Of a stretch of 9,078 nt of DNA, positions 1-5,691 are shown in pieces. Made by a program: the position numbers and the translations under genes. This DNA comes from Clostridia bacterium. GTDB taxonomy: Bacteria; Bacillota; DSM-521; Neomoorellales; Neomoorellaceae. The stretch is from positions 1-9,078 of the forward strand of contig JAAYGJ010000173.1 of the NCBI GenBank assembly GCA_012727745.1, written 5' to 3'. The notes under the pieces are model-generated. The model did no database searches. It was not told where the DNA came from and worked only from the letters and a program-made list of their open reading frames with translations. Position 1 is the stretch's first letter, and each line of letters starts with the position of its first letter.

Positions 1-285
1 AAAAAGGCCGCCTAAACCATCCCGTTTCTCCACCAGCAGAACTTTTGCCCCGTGACTGGCAGCCGCAACTGCCGCCGCCACCCCTTCGGGTTGCCCGCCG
101 ACTACCACAACATCATAGCTGGCCTCCGCTGCCGGTATGGGCGCTACCGCAAAAGTAAACGGGTCAGGCAATGATTTTGGTACCGGCCGCCAGTCCCAGA
201 AAAACCATACGGCCAGGATTAGAACAGCTAACACCGGCATCCCTAAAAATACTAATAATTTCTTTTTAGCCTGCACAGTTGTCAT
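1..285 (-). CDS. FAD-dependent oxidoreductase, membrane-anchored, N-terminal fragment (runs off left edge)
   Basis: Only the first 95 residues are present; the gene continues past base 1. After a basic start (residues 7-9 KKK), a hydrophobic segment at about residues 10-30 looks like a signal anchor or uncleaved signal, so the enzyme is probably exported or bound to the outer face of the membrane. A Rossmann dinucleotide-binding beta-alpha-beta unit follows at residues 58-86 (YDVVVVGGQPEG, then KVLLVE with E86 as the likely ribose-binding acid), as in FAD_oxidored/fumarate-reductase-like flavoproteins. The glycine motif is GGQPEG rather than GGGPAG, so the second Gly of GxGxxG is Gln. The ATG at 285 is the conservative start. 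An in-frame GTG at 315, 11 nt after a strong AGGAGG that overlaps the end of the upstream gene, is also possible. It lies 33 nt downstream of the glycosidase gene and is probably cotranscribed with it. The substrate cannot be told. Confidence 0.8.
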   Translation of the reverse strand, partial: MTTVQAKKKLLVFLGMPVLAVLILAVWFFWDWRPVPKSLPDPFTFAVAPIPAAEASYDVVVVGGQPEGVAAAVAAASHGAKVLLVEKRDGLGGLF

Positions 286-318
286 TTCCTTCAATCCCCA
301 AACAACACTTTCCACCTT

Positions 319-1869
319 TTAACTTTCCTCCTCTCGTTGAGTTACCGCCTCAAAGCGGTAAGGGGGCAGCTTTAAGCCTTCTCTAAAAGCCGCCCAGCTG
401 CGGGGAGAAGAATCGAGATTATATAGCCACTTGCCGTCAATTTGATTAAACCATACAGCTATTTTAATGTTGGGGTAACGGACAGCTAAAGAGCGAAAAC
501 ATTCTTCGAGCCAGGCTCCTTTATCGCCACCCTCTTCATTACAGGCAAATTCCGTGATCATAAAAGGAAAGTCAGGGTAATAGTACATATACTCCCGGTA
601 CAAAGGTTCATAAATCTGATTAAAACCCCGCCAAACGTCTGCGGGATAGCTGGTGCCGTTGTTGTAGCCGGTTAGTCCGATCCAGTGCACCGTTTCCGGT
701 CCCGGGTAGTAGAGATAGTGGTTATTCCATTTGAAGTCAGGATAAGAGCGGTCATGGGGGTTAAAAACAAAAAGAACGTTATCGGCCCCCTCAGCCTGGA
801 AAATCTGGTAGACACGCTCCCAGGCCATTTTATAAATATCGGTATCCTTGCCGTAATACCAGGCCGACCAGGTACACCAGTCCCCATTCATTTCGTTGCC
901 AAAACGAACAAAAACAGGGCCGCCCAGGGACTTAAACTGCCGGGCGTACTCCCGGAAAATATGATCATACTGGCCCTGGATAAGTTCAATCAGGGAAGTA
1001 TCGTCGCTTTGGCCATACCACCAGGGCTGCAACGCCACCATCAAGATGCGCTTATCCTGGTAGATTTTATGTAACTCTTCCATATTAAAACGGGTGTCAA
1101 GGGAAGTATAGGTTATTAGAAATGGGAACTTAAAATTTAGCTGTTCTTCTAAAGGCACAAGATGGGTAAAATATTCCATCTGGCCAAGCTTGTGGGGGTT
1201 AAGAATCCCCCAGAGTGTCTTATCTTCCGGTATTGTCAGGCTATAAGACTGGCCCTCTAGCTGAACCTGGCGCTGCTGCAACGGTGCTGCTGGAAAAACA
1301 CGTGTTGTGGTGGCAGGAAAAGTTTCAAAACTCTGGATTATATCGTCCAGTTCGGCAGTAGCAGCAGCAAAATTAGCTTCATTACTCTTGAGCATAAAGG
1401 TATAGACCGTTTTATTTTTATTGTCAAGCAGATGATATTCTCGGTAACAGTTTAAATCGTCAGGTGCCAGTTGCTGCCTGGTCCAATCAAACTGCCAGGC
1501 CCGGTAATTCTTTAGTGTCAACTGCCTCTGATCCTGTAATTTAATACCGCCCCAGCCCTCCTGGAGGCCGCGGTTGCTGTAAAAGATATATTCCTCAGCA
1601 CTCGCTTTATCGAGGGGCTGGGCCAGGACAGTTAATTTAACATAGCCGTCTCTGGTCAAAATAGTTGCCAGCCCGGGGATAATTTCATGCTGCCAGTTAC
1701 CAGGGTACTTGAAACTAATACCGTCGTAACTATTTACTAATGTTACTAATGTCTGCCAGGCCTGAGCCTCGTTCACCGGAACAACAGCAGCCCCCGCCTC
1801 TCCAGGTTGATAACTGCAGTTCATAAAGATAAAAATAAGAGCTGTAGAAATTAGTTGCCGCCAGTTCAA
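319..1869 (-). CDS. Exported GH26-like glycoside hydrolase with N-terminal PsbP-like domain
   Basis: A 516-residue protein with a TTG start preceded by GAGGGG at 9 nt. Residues 1-18 form a hydrophobic export signal ending at C18. The lipobox is poor (F-M-N-C), so lipid anchoring is possible but not assured. Residues about 45-185 resemble PsbP-like/DUF1795-type domains (opening ISFKYPGNW, ending in a helix like ELDDIIQSFE). Residues about 205-500 look like a clan GH-A (alpha/beta)8 barrel of the GH26 mannanase type. VRFGNEMNGDW (321-331) supplies the likely acid/base E326, and MITEFACNEEGG (437-447) the likely nucleophile E440. GH26 mannanases usually have His before the acid/base; here it is Asn, as in other clan GH-A families. 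The target is probably a beta-linked polysaccharide outside the cell, but specificity cannot be inferred. It precedes the FAD oxidoreductase by 33 nt, probably in one transcript. The GH26-like call is firm as to fold and less so as to exact family. Confidence 0.82.
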   Translation of the reverse strand: MNWRQLISTALIFIFMNCSYQPGEAGAAVVPVNEAQAWQTLVTLVNSYDGISFKYPGNWQHEIIPGLATILTRDGYVKLTVLAQPLDKASAEEYIFYSNRGLQEGWGGIKLQDQRQLTLKNYRAWQFDWTRQQLAPDDLNCYREYHLLDNKNKTVYTFMLKSNEANFAAATAELDDIIQSFETFPATTTRVFPAAPLQQRQVQLEGQSYSLTIPEDKTLWGILNPHKLGQMEYFTHLVPLEEQLNFKFPFLITYTSLDTRFNMEELHKIYQDKRILMVALQPWWYGQSDDTSLIELIQGQYDHIFREYARQFKSLGGPVFVRFGNEMNGDWCTWSAWYYGKDTDIYKMAWERVYQIFQAEGADNVLFVFNPHDRSYPDFKWNNHYLYYPGPETVHWIGLTGYNNGTSYPADVWRGFNQIYEPLYREYMYYYPDFPFMITEFACNEEGGDKGAWLEECFRSLAVRYPNIKIAVWFNQIDGKWLYNLDSSPRSWAAFREGLKLPPYRFEAVTQREEES

Positions 1870-1911
1870 TAAATTCTTCCCCTCTTTTCCCTATACCGAT
1901 TTTATAATTAA

Positions 1912-1930
1912 GCCCCTGAAAGTCAGGGGC
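1912..1930. other. Perfect 8-bp hairpin in the glycosidase leader
   Basis: GCCCCTGA (1912-1919) pairs with TCAGGGGC (1923-1930) across a 3-nt loop. On the minus strand it is followed by TTAATTATAAAA and not by a T run, so it is a poor intrinsic terminator. It lies about 43 nt before the TTG start of the glycosidase gene. If the candidate promoter at 1937-1965 is used, the hairpin sits at the very 5' end of the mRNA and could stabilise it. Otherwise it may weakly end read-through from tsaD. Confidence 0.5.
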
Positions 1931-1936
1931 CGCACT

Positions 1937-1965
1937 CTTCTATTTGATTAGACATATGCTGACAA
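1937..1965 (-). promoter_or_regulatory. Candidate SigA-type promoter for the glycosidase/oxidoreductase genes
   Basis: On the minus strand, TTGTCA (1965-1960, 5 of 6 to TTGACA) is separated by exactly 17 nt from TAGAAG (1942-1937, 4 of 6 to TATAAT). Transcription would start near 1930, beside the GCCCCTGA hairpin, leaving a leader of about 60 nt before the TTG at 1869. A second AT-rich element, TATAAA near 1904-1899, lacks a matching -35. This is a pattern match only. Confidence 0.35.
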
Positions 1966-2021
1966 AATCCTCTTTACCTCTGCAAATATATTTTATATCC
2001 CCGTTCAGCTAAATCCTCAAG

Positions 2022-2100
2022 TTATCCACAGAAATAATGACCTGGTATTATGTTAGTCACAGGTTTATTCACATTATCCACAGGAAAAACCTGTGCAAAA
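2022..2100. promoter_or_regulatory. DnaA-box cluster downstream of tsaD
   Basis: Three perfect matches to the DnaA box TTATNCACA lie on the plus strand: TTATCCACA at 2022-2030, TTATTCACA at 2065-2073 and TTATCCACA at 2074-2082, the last two directly abutting head to tail. Two one-mismatch boxes accompany them: TTAGTCACA at 2053-2061 (plus strand) and TTTTGCACA on the minus strand at 2100-2092. A small inverted repeat, CACAGG-AAAAA-CCTGTG (2079-2095), couples the last perfect box to the inverted near-box. A 9-mer with eight fixed positions is expected less than once by chance in this window on both strands, so three in 61 bp is strong. DnaA is the initiator ATPase, and clusters away from oriC can titrate it, reset its nucleotide state or control transcription. 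No dnaA or dnaN is visible, so this is not a canonical oriC layout. Confidence 0.8.
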
Positions 2101-2121
2101 CAATTTTTCAAGTCCCAAATG

Positions 2122-2145
2122 GGTCCCGAATCGCTTCCCGGGACC
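2122..2145 (-). terminator. Hairpin 2 nt after tsaD, weak terminator candidate
   Basis: GGTCCCG (2122-2128) and CGGGACC (2139-2145) form a 7-bp GC-rich stem with a 10-nt loop, starting 2 nt beyond the tsaD stop codon. The minus-strand sequence after it is CATTTGGGACTTG, with A- and T-rich bases only later, so it lacks the immediate U tract of a strong intrinsic terminator. It may act as an mRNA 3'-end stabiliser or a partial terminator. Confidence 0.35.
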
Positions 2146-2147
2146 TG

Positions 2148-3164
2148 TTAATAAAGTGGCAAGTTGGGGACAGCGTTCAGACTCAAAGGGGCATATTCCC
2201 TACGCAGATACTGGTAGTAAGCAGCACAGCCAATCATGGCAGCGTTGTCGGTACATAAAAGTGGCGGCGGGCAAATAACCGGTAAGCCTATTTCCGCACC
2301 GGCGGACAACATTCCCTGCCGCAAAGCACTGTTGGCCGCTACCCCGCCAGCCAGCAAAATCGAGCGAGCCGCGTACTCTTTTGCCGCCCGGATGGTCTTG
2401 CTTACCAGCACCTCAACGGCAGCAGCCTGAAAAGAGGCAGCTACATCAGCCCGGTTTATTTCCCGGTTAGTCTGGCGAGCATGGTGTAAGTAGTTTATCA
2501 CCGCCGATTTCAGCCCGCTAAAGCTAAAATCAAAACTGCCTTCTTCCAACCAGGCCCGGGGAAAATGAACTGCCTCCGGATCCCCTTCACGGGCTAATTT
2601 TTCTAACTCCGGCCCCCCCGGGTAAGGCAATCCCAGTACCCGGGCTACTTTATCAAAGGCTTCCCCGGCAGCATCATCCCGGGTAGCGCCGATAGGGCGC
2701 CGTTTTTCGTGCCCTTCCAGATAAATCAGGTTAGTATGCCCCCCCGAAACCACCAGGCAAACGGCGGGTAAAGGTAAACGGGGTTGCTGCAAAAAACCGG
2801 CATAGATATGCCCCAACAGGTGATGCACTCCCAGCAGCGGTTTGCCCAGACCGTAAGCCAGGCTTTTAGCATAGGCCAGACCCACCAGCAAGGCTCCCAC
2901 CAGGCCAGGACCGTAAGTGACAGCCACCGCATCCAGGTCGGCAAAGCTTATCTCCGCCTCTGCCAGGGCTGCATTAACCGCTGGTACAATAGCTTCCATA
3001 TGCTGGCGCGAAGCAATCTCAGGCACCACCCCCCCAAAACGGCGGTGGACAGCAATCTGGGAGGCAATTATATTGGAGCGCACTTCAGTTCCATTAACAA
3101 CAACGGCAGCTGCAGTCTCATCGCAAGAAGTTTCTATAGCCAGAATGGTAGTTGACGCTTCCAT
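2148..3164 (-). CDS. tsaD: tRNA N6-threonylcarbamoyladenosine (t6A37) synthase catalytic subunit TsaD
   Basis: A 338-residue protein of the usual length for the Kae1/Qri7/TsaD family (old name Gcp). With TsaB and TsaE it transfers the threonylcarbamoyl group from threonylcarbamoyl-AMP to A37 of ANN-decoding tRNAs in the cytoplasm. Visible hallmarks in order: ETSCDET at 11-17; the metal-binding HLLGH with H115 and H119; SGGHT at 140-144; DDAAGEAFDK at 163-172; FSFSGLKSA at 213-221; GGVAANSALR at 273-282; and CTDNAAMIG at 304-312 with D306 as the third metal ligand. ATG start at 3164 with AAGGGA about 7 nt upstream. It is the last gene of the tsaE-tsaB-rimI-tsaD series but is separated from rimI by 155 bp, unlike the overlapping genes before it. 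No oddity in the protein. Confidence 0.97.
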   Translation of the reverse strand: MEASTTILAIETSCDETAAAVVVNGTEVRSNIIASQIAVHRRFGGVVPEIASRQHMEAIVPAVNAALAEAEISFADLDAVAVTYGPGLVGALLVGLAYAKSLAYGLGKPLLGVHHLLGHIYAGFLQQPRLPLPAVCLVVSGGHTNLIYLEGHEKRRPIGATRDDAAGEAFDKVARVLGLPYPGGPELEKLAREGDPEAVHFPRAWLEEGSFDFSFSGLKSAVINYLHHARQTNREINRADVAASFQAAAVEVLVSKTIRAAKEYAARSILLAGGVAANSALRQGMLSAGAEIGLPVICPPPLLCTDNAAMIGCAAYYQYLRREYAPLSLNAVPNLPLY

Positions 3165-3319
3165 ATTTTATTCCCTTCTGTAAATCATTTAATAGCTGCA
3201 AAAGCTAAACTGGCTCAGCTAGTTTCCCCAGGCTTCTTTTTTTAATTTTAAAATAGATGGGGGACGCAAAACATAAGAGGTGCGAAAGGCGATACTTAAT
3301 CTCACTTCCCTTACTACCT
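3165..3319. other. rimI-tsaD intergenic gap, no firm element
   Basis: This 155-bp AT-rich stretch separates two genes that are often nearly contiguous. It contains a T8 run on the plus strand (3234-3243 region, A run on the minus strand) and a 6-bp inverted repeat TAGCTG/CAGCTA (3193-3198 and 3216-3221) in the leader of tsaD. I find no convincing -35/-10 pair, terminator or known riboswitch. Short reading frames here do not have coding character. Confidence 0.4.
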
Positions 3320-3754
3320 CTATTTATACAGATGCTTCCACATGATAATCGCATCCTCTTTATTGTCATTATAATAACCCTTGCGTATGCCGGCGCTGAC
3401 AAATCCTAAACGTTCATAAAGCCGCCGGGCCGCATGGTTGGAGACCCGCACTTCCAGGGTCATACGGTCCGCTCCCAGATAAGCAGCCTCCTGCATTAAT
3501 ACTTTTAACAACAATTCTCCCAGGCGACGGCCCCGGTAATCAGGAGCTACCGCCACGGTAGTCACATGCGCTTCATCAAAAATTAACCATAAGCCGGCAT
3601 AACCGATAACCTTGTCAGCGGCCCGGGCTACATAATAATAAGCAAATTCATTGTTATAAATCTCATTGAGATAAGAATTGCGGCTCCAGGGTGTCGGGAA
3701 AGAGACCTGTTCAATAGCCAGGACTCCGTCCAAATCCTCGCCAATCATGGGCAT
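3320..3754 (-). CDS. rimI: Ribosomal protein S18-alanine N-acetyltransferase RimI (GNAT family)
   Basis: A 144-residue GNAT-fold protein of normal RimI length, which acetylates the N-terminal amino group of ribosomal protein S18 (and possibly other proteins) using acetyl-CoA. The VAVAPDYRGRRLG segment (67-79) is the acetyl-CoA pyrophosphate-binding motif A. EVRVSNHAARRLYERLGF (101-118) carries the catalytic-site Glu (E101) and the typical motif B. GYYNDNKEDAIIMW (126-139) is the RimI C-terminal signature. The frame stays open upstream into tsaB, but homology begins here. I chose ATG 3754, with GAGG 8 nt upstream; ATG 3748, which forms an ATGA overlap with the tsaB stop, is the alternative. 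The gene overlaps tsaB by 10 nt, suggesting translational coupling. rimI beside tsaB and tsaD is a common arrangement. Confidence 0.93.
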   Translation of the reverse strand: MPMIGEDLDGVLAIEQVSFPTPWSRNSYLNEIYNNEFAYYYVARAADKVIGYAGLWLIFDEAHVTTVAVAPDYRGRRLGELLLKVLMQEAAYLGADRMTLEVRVSNHAARRLYERLGFVSAGIRKGYYNDNKEDAIIMWKHLYK

Positions 3755-4458
3755 GATTTGTACCTCGAGGTCTCCTTCTCCTTTATCTTTACCGGTCCTG
3801 GGTGCAGGTAAAGTGGCTTTAAGCGGATAAGATCGTCGGCTTCCCCGGCTTGCAGGCGTTTCCGGCCCAGATAGGCAATCTGAGCCGCCCGCGGCCAGGT
3901 ACCTGTGGGGGGAAGAAACCGCGCCCGGCTGCCCAGCTGTTGCCATAACTCCAAGTAAGGCGCAACTCCGTCGCCTAAAAAATATACCGGCATGTCGTAG
4001 GACTGCAAAGAATTGAGCAATACAGCCGGATCTACGGCTTGATATGGTGTTAAACGGCATAACTCTCCCTCCTGCCAGCGATAAAGCGCAGTGTATACTT
4101 CCTGGCGCCGGGCGTTAATCACCGGGCAAACCAGACCCCTAACTTCCCAGGCATTCCAGGCCAGGCTATCCAGCAGTGGCACTCCCACCAGGGGCTTTTG
4201 GGCCACATGGGCCAGACCCTTGACCGTAGCCAGACCAATTCGCAAGCCGGTAAAAGAAGCGGGGCCAATAGCAACAGCCAGGCCATCCAGTTCAGCCAAT
4301 TCTACCCCCGCTTCAGCCAGCAAATTGACCAGCATTGGCAGCAAGCGCTGGGAATGATTCTTGCGAGTATTAAAAAAGGTCTCTGCCAGCAATAAATCGT
4401 TATTAATAAGCGCCGCCCCGGCAACTTGGGTGGCACTATCAACCCCCAGGACTAACAC
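3745..4458 (-). CDS. tsaB: t6A biosynthesis scaffold protein TsaB
   Basis: A 237-residue member of the ASKHA fold (old name YeaZ), an inactive paralogue of TsaD that dimerises with it and is required for t6A37 formation in bacteria. Hallmarks: GVDSATQ at 5-11; NHSQRLLP at 34-41; the strongly conserved GPASFTGLRIGLATVKGLA at 65-83; INARRQEVYTALY at 114-126 (commonly DARRxEVY); and LKPLYLHP near the end (213-220). GTG start at 4458 with GAGGAG about 10 nt upstream inside the end of tsaE. It overlaps tsaE by 20 nt and rimI by 10 nt, so the three genes are almost certainly translated from one mRNA. Confidence 0.95.
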   Translation of the reverse strand: MLVLGVDSATQVAGAALINNDLLLAETFFNTRKNHSQRLLPMLVNLLAEAGVELAELDGLAVAIGPASFTGLRIGLATVKGLAHVAQKPLVGVPLLDSLAWNAWEVRGLVCPVINARRQEVYTALYRWQEGELCRLTPYQAVDPAVLLNSLQSYDMPVYFLGDGVAPYLELWQQLGSRARFLPPTGTWPRAAQIAYLGRKRLQAGEADDLIRLKPLYLHPGPVKIKEKETSRYKSCP

Positions 4459-4918
4459 TTTGCTTCAACTCCTCTAGCAATCCTGAATAGTGCTGCCCGT
4501 TAGCAGTTAAAGTAGCCAGGCGCCCTCCCCCGGGGCTGTATTCCAGTTCAACACGGAGGTGCTGGCAGGGCAACAATTCTTCCAGGCGTTCACCCCATTC
4601 AATGGCCGTCACTCCCTGGCCATAGAAATACTCCTCCAGCCCCAGTTCCCGGGCAGAGGCCGGGTCTTCCAGGCGGTACACGTCAAGATGATTAAAAGGA
4701 CAGCGCCCCTGATATTCCTGAATAATGGTAAAGGTAGGGCTGGTGACCGGCCCGGTAACTCCCAGCCCTCTGGCCAGCCCCTGGGCCAGGGTAGTTTTTC
4801 CAGTACCCAGCTCCCCAGCCAGAACGACCAGGTCCCCGGGAGCCAGCAGCTGGCCTAATTTAAAACCCAGTTCTGCAGTAGCATTGCTGTCCGGTAAAAA
4901 CACTCTCATACTCATCAC
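4439..4918 (-). CDS. tsaE: tRNA t6A biosynthesis ATPase TsaE
   Basis: A 159-residue P-loop ATPase (old name YjeE) that binds TsaB-TsaD and drives turnover of the t6A synthase. Walker A is GELGTGKTT at 35-43 (K41). SPTFTIIQEY at 60-69 is the switch-like motif, HLDVYRL at 77-83 holds the conserved Asp, and IEWGERL at 106-112 is the family C-terminal motif. Length is normal. The start is uncertain: GTG 4918, ATG 4915 and ATG 4909 are all in frame and close together, and none has a strong ribosome-binding site (AGG 8 nt before ATG 4915 is the best). It lies 53 nt after the uracil-DNA glycosylase gene with only a small hairpin between, so it is probably in the same transcript. Its end overlaps tsaB by 20 nt. 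Confidence 0.95.
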   Translation of the reverse strand: MMSMRVFLPDSNATAELGFKLGQLLAPGDLVVLAGELGTGKTTLAQGLARGLGVTGPVTSPTFTIIQEYQGRCPFNHLDVYRLEDPASARELGLEEYFYGQGVTAIEWGERLEELLPCQHLRVELEYSPGGGRLATLTANGQHYSGLLEELKQSVSPGG

Positions 4919-4954
4919 CCAAGCCTATTATTACCCTGCCATTTTAGCTATAAA

Positions 4955-4967
4955 CCGGCAAAGCCGG
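4955..4967 (-). terminator. Small hairpin between udg and tsaE (attenuator-like at most)
   Basis: CCGGC (4955-4959) pairs with GCCGG (4963-4967) around a 3-nt loop, just after the glycosylase stop codon. On the minus strand it is followed only by TTTATAGC. The stem is short and the U tract broken, so it would end transcription partially at best. Confidence 0.25.
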
Positions 4968-4971
4968 GGGC

Positions 4972-5589
4972 TTAGCTGTTAAAGAAGGTTAATTGTTCCG
5001 TTATTTCAACCCGGTAAGCCTCACGGATTTTTTTAAAATCTTCCCACACCGGTCGCTTTCTGGCAGGGTCACGCAACAAAGCGGCCGGGTGATAGGTAGG
5101 AAGATACCGGATACCCCCTTTGGTAATCCACTGGCCCCTTAAGCGGGTTATCCTGGCATCTTCAGCAATTAAAGCCCGGGTAGCATGGGCCCCCAGGCAA
5201 ACGATTATCCGGGGCTTTATTATAGCGATCTGTTCCTCCAGCCAGGGCAAACAGGCTTTAATCTCCGCTGCAGTCGGGGGCCGGTTGCTACTGCCGCCCC
5301 GATAGCGGCCATTAGCCAGGGTAAGGTTGCGCGGCCGGCACTTTACTACATTGGTTATATATACCTCCTGCCGTTTAAACCCTGCTGCCTCCAGGATGCG
5401 GTCCAACAGCTGCCCAGCCGCACCGACAAAAGGCCGGCCCTGCTCATCCTCATGGGCCCCGGGTGCTTCTCCCACCAGCATCAGCTTAGCAGCAGCATTG
5501 CCCTCGCCAAAAACTACCTGTTTGGCCTGCTGCCGTAATACGCATTGCTGGCAGCCCATGGCTCTTTGTTTTAATGTTTCCAGCTCCAT
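4972..5589 (-). CDS. Uracil-DNA glycosylase, family 4 (Fe-S cluster type)
   Basis: A 205-residue protein that removes uracil from DNA (cytosine deamination product) and starts base-excision repair. Family 4 features: C13 and C16 (GCQQC) and C84 (VVKC), with C113 (KAC) as the probable fourth ligand of a [4Fe-4S] cluster; motif A GEAPGAHEDEQGRPFVGAAGQLLD (40-63); and motif B YHPAALLRD (166-174) with H167. The usual CRPPGNRxP segment after the third Cys is interrupted: CRP is followed by roughly 14 extra residues (about 87-101, RNLTLANGRYRGGSS) before NRPP, so C84 and C113 are 29 positions apart instead of about 15-18. ATG start at 5589 with GAGGG 4 nt upstream. It is the first gene after the strong terminator at 5649-5680, so a promoter should lie in about 5590-5648, but I see no clear one. 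It leads into tsaE. Confidence 0.92.
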   Translation of the reverse strand: MELETLKQRAMGCQQCVLRQQAKQVVFGEGNAAAKLMLVGEAPGAHEDEQGRPFVGAAGQLLDRILEAAGFKRQEVYITNVVKCRPRNLTLANGRYRGGSSNRPPTAAEIKACLPWLEEQIAIIKPRIIVCLGAHATRALIAEDARITRLRGQWITKGGIRYLPTYHPAALLRDPARKRPVWEDFKKIREAYRVEITEQLTFFNS

Positions 5590-5648
5590 TTATCCCTCAC
5601 CATAAAACTACTTTCTGCTTCACGATAGATAATCCTGCCATGATTATG

Positions 5649-5680
5649 AAAAAACCGCCTACCATATTAACGTAGGCGGT
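5649..5680 (-). terminator. Strong Rho-independent terminator after the response regulator
   Basis: Minus strand: ACCGCCTAC (5680-5672) pairs perfectly with GTAGGCGGT (5662-5654) over a 9-nt loop, 11 nt beyond the stop codon of the Spo0F-like gene. The tract T6 (5654-5649) follows directly. The plus strand also has a T5 run at 5686-5690, so weak bidirectional action is possible. It separates the regulator from the udg-tsa genes. Confidence 0.88.
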
Positions 5681-5691
5681 AGTAATTTTTG

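Noticed and set aside
137..322. Plus-strand reading frames (here and at 685-1074, 2037-2278, 2784-3183, 4091-4395, 4559-4982, 5120-5605, 6179-6514, 6814-7327, 8142-8709)
   Set aside because: All lie opposite well-supported minus-strand genes or the DnaA-box region, and none shows domain motifs, a convincing ribosome-binding site or protein-like composition.
2022..2100. Reading the DnaA-box cluster as the chromosomal oriC
   Set aside because: No dnaA, dnaN, rpmH, gyrB or parAB genes are near, and no clear DnaA-trio repeat is visible. An extra-origin cluster is the safer reading.
3205..3402. Minus-strand 65-residue frame across the rimI 3' end
   Set aside because: It overlaps rimI out of frame, and its remainder in the gap shows no recognisable motif.
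3755..4060. Open frame extending RimI upstream to a 246-residue protein
   Set aside because: The extra part lies inside tsaB in another frame, is Arg/Pro/Ser-rich with no domain character, and RimI homology starts at ATG 3754 with a suitable ribosome-binding site.
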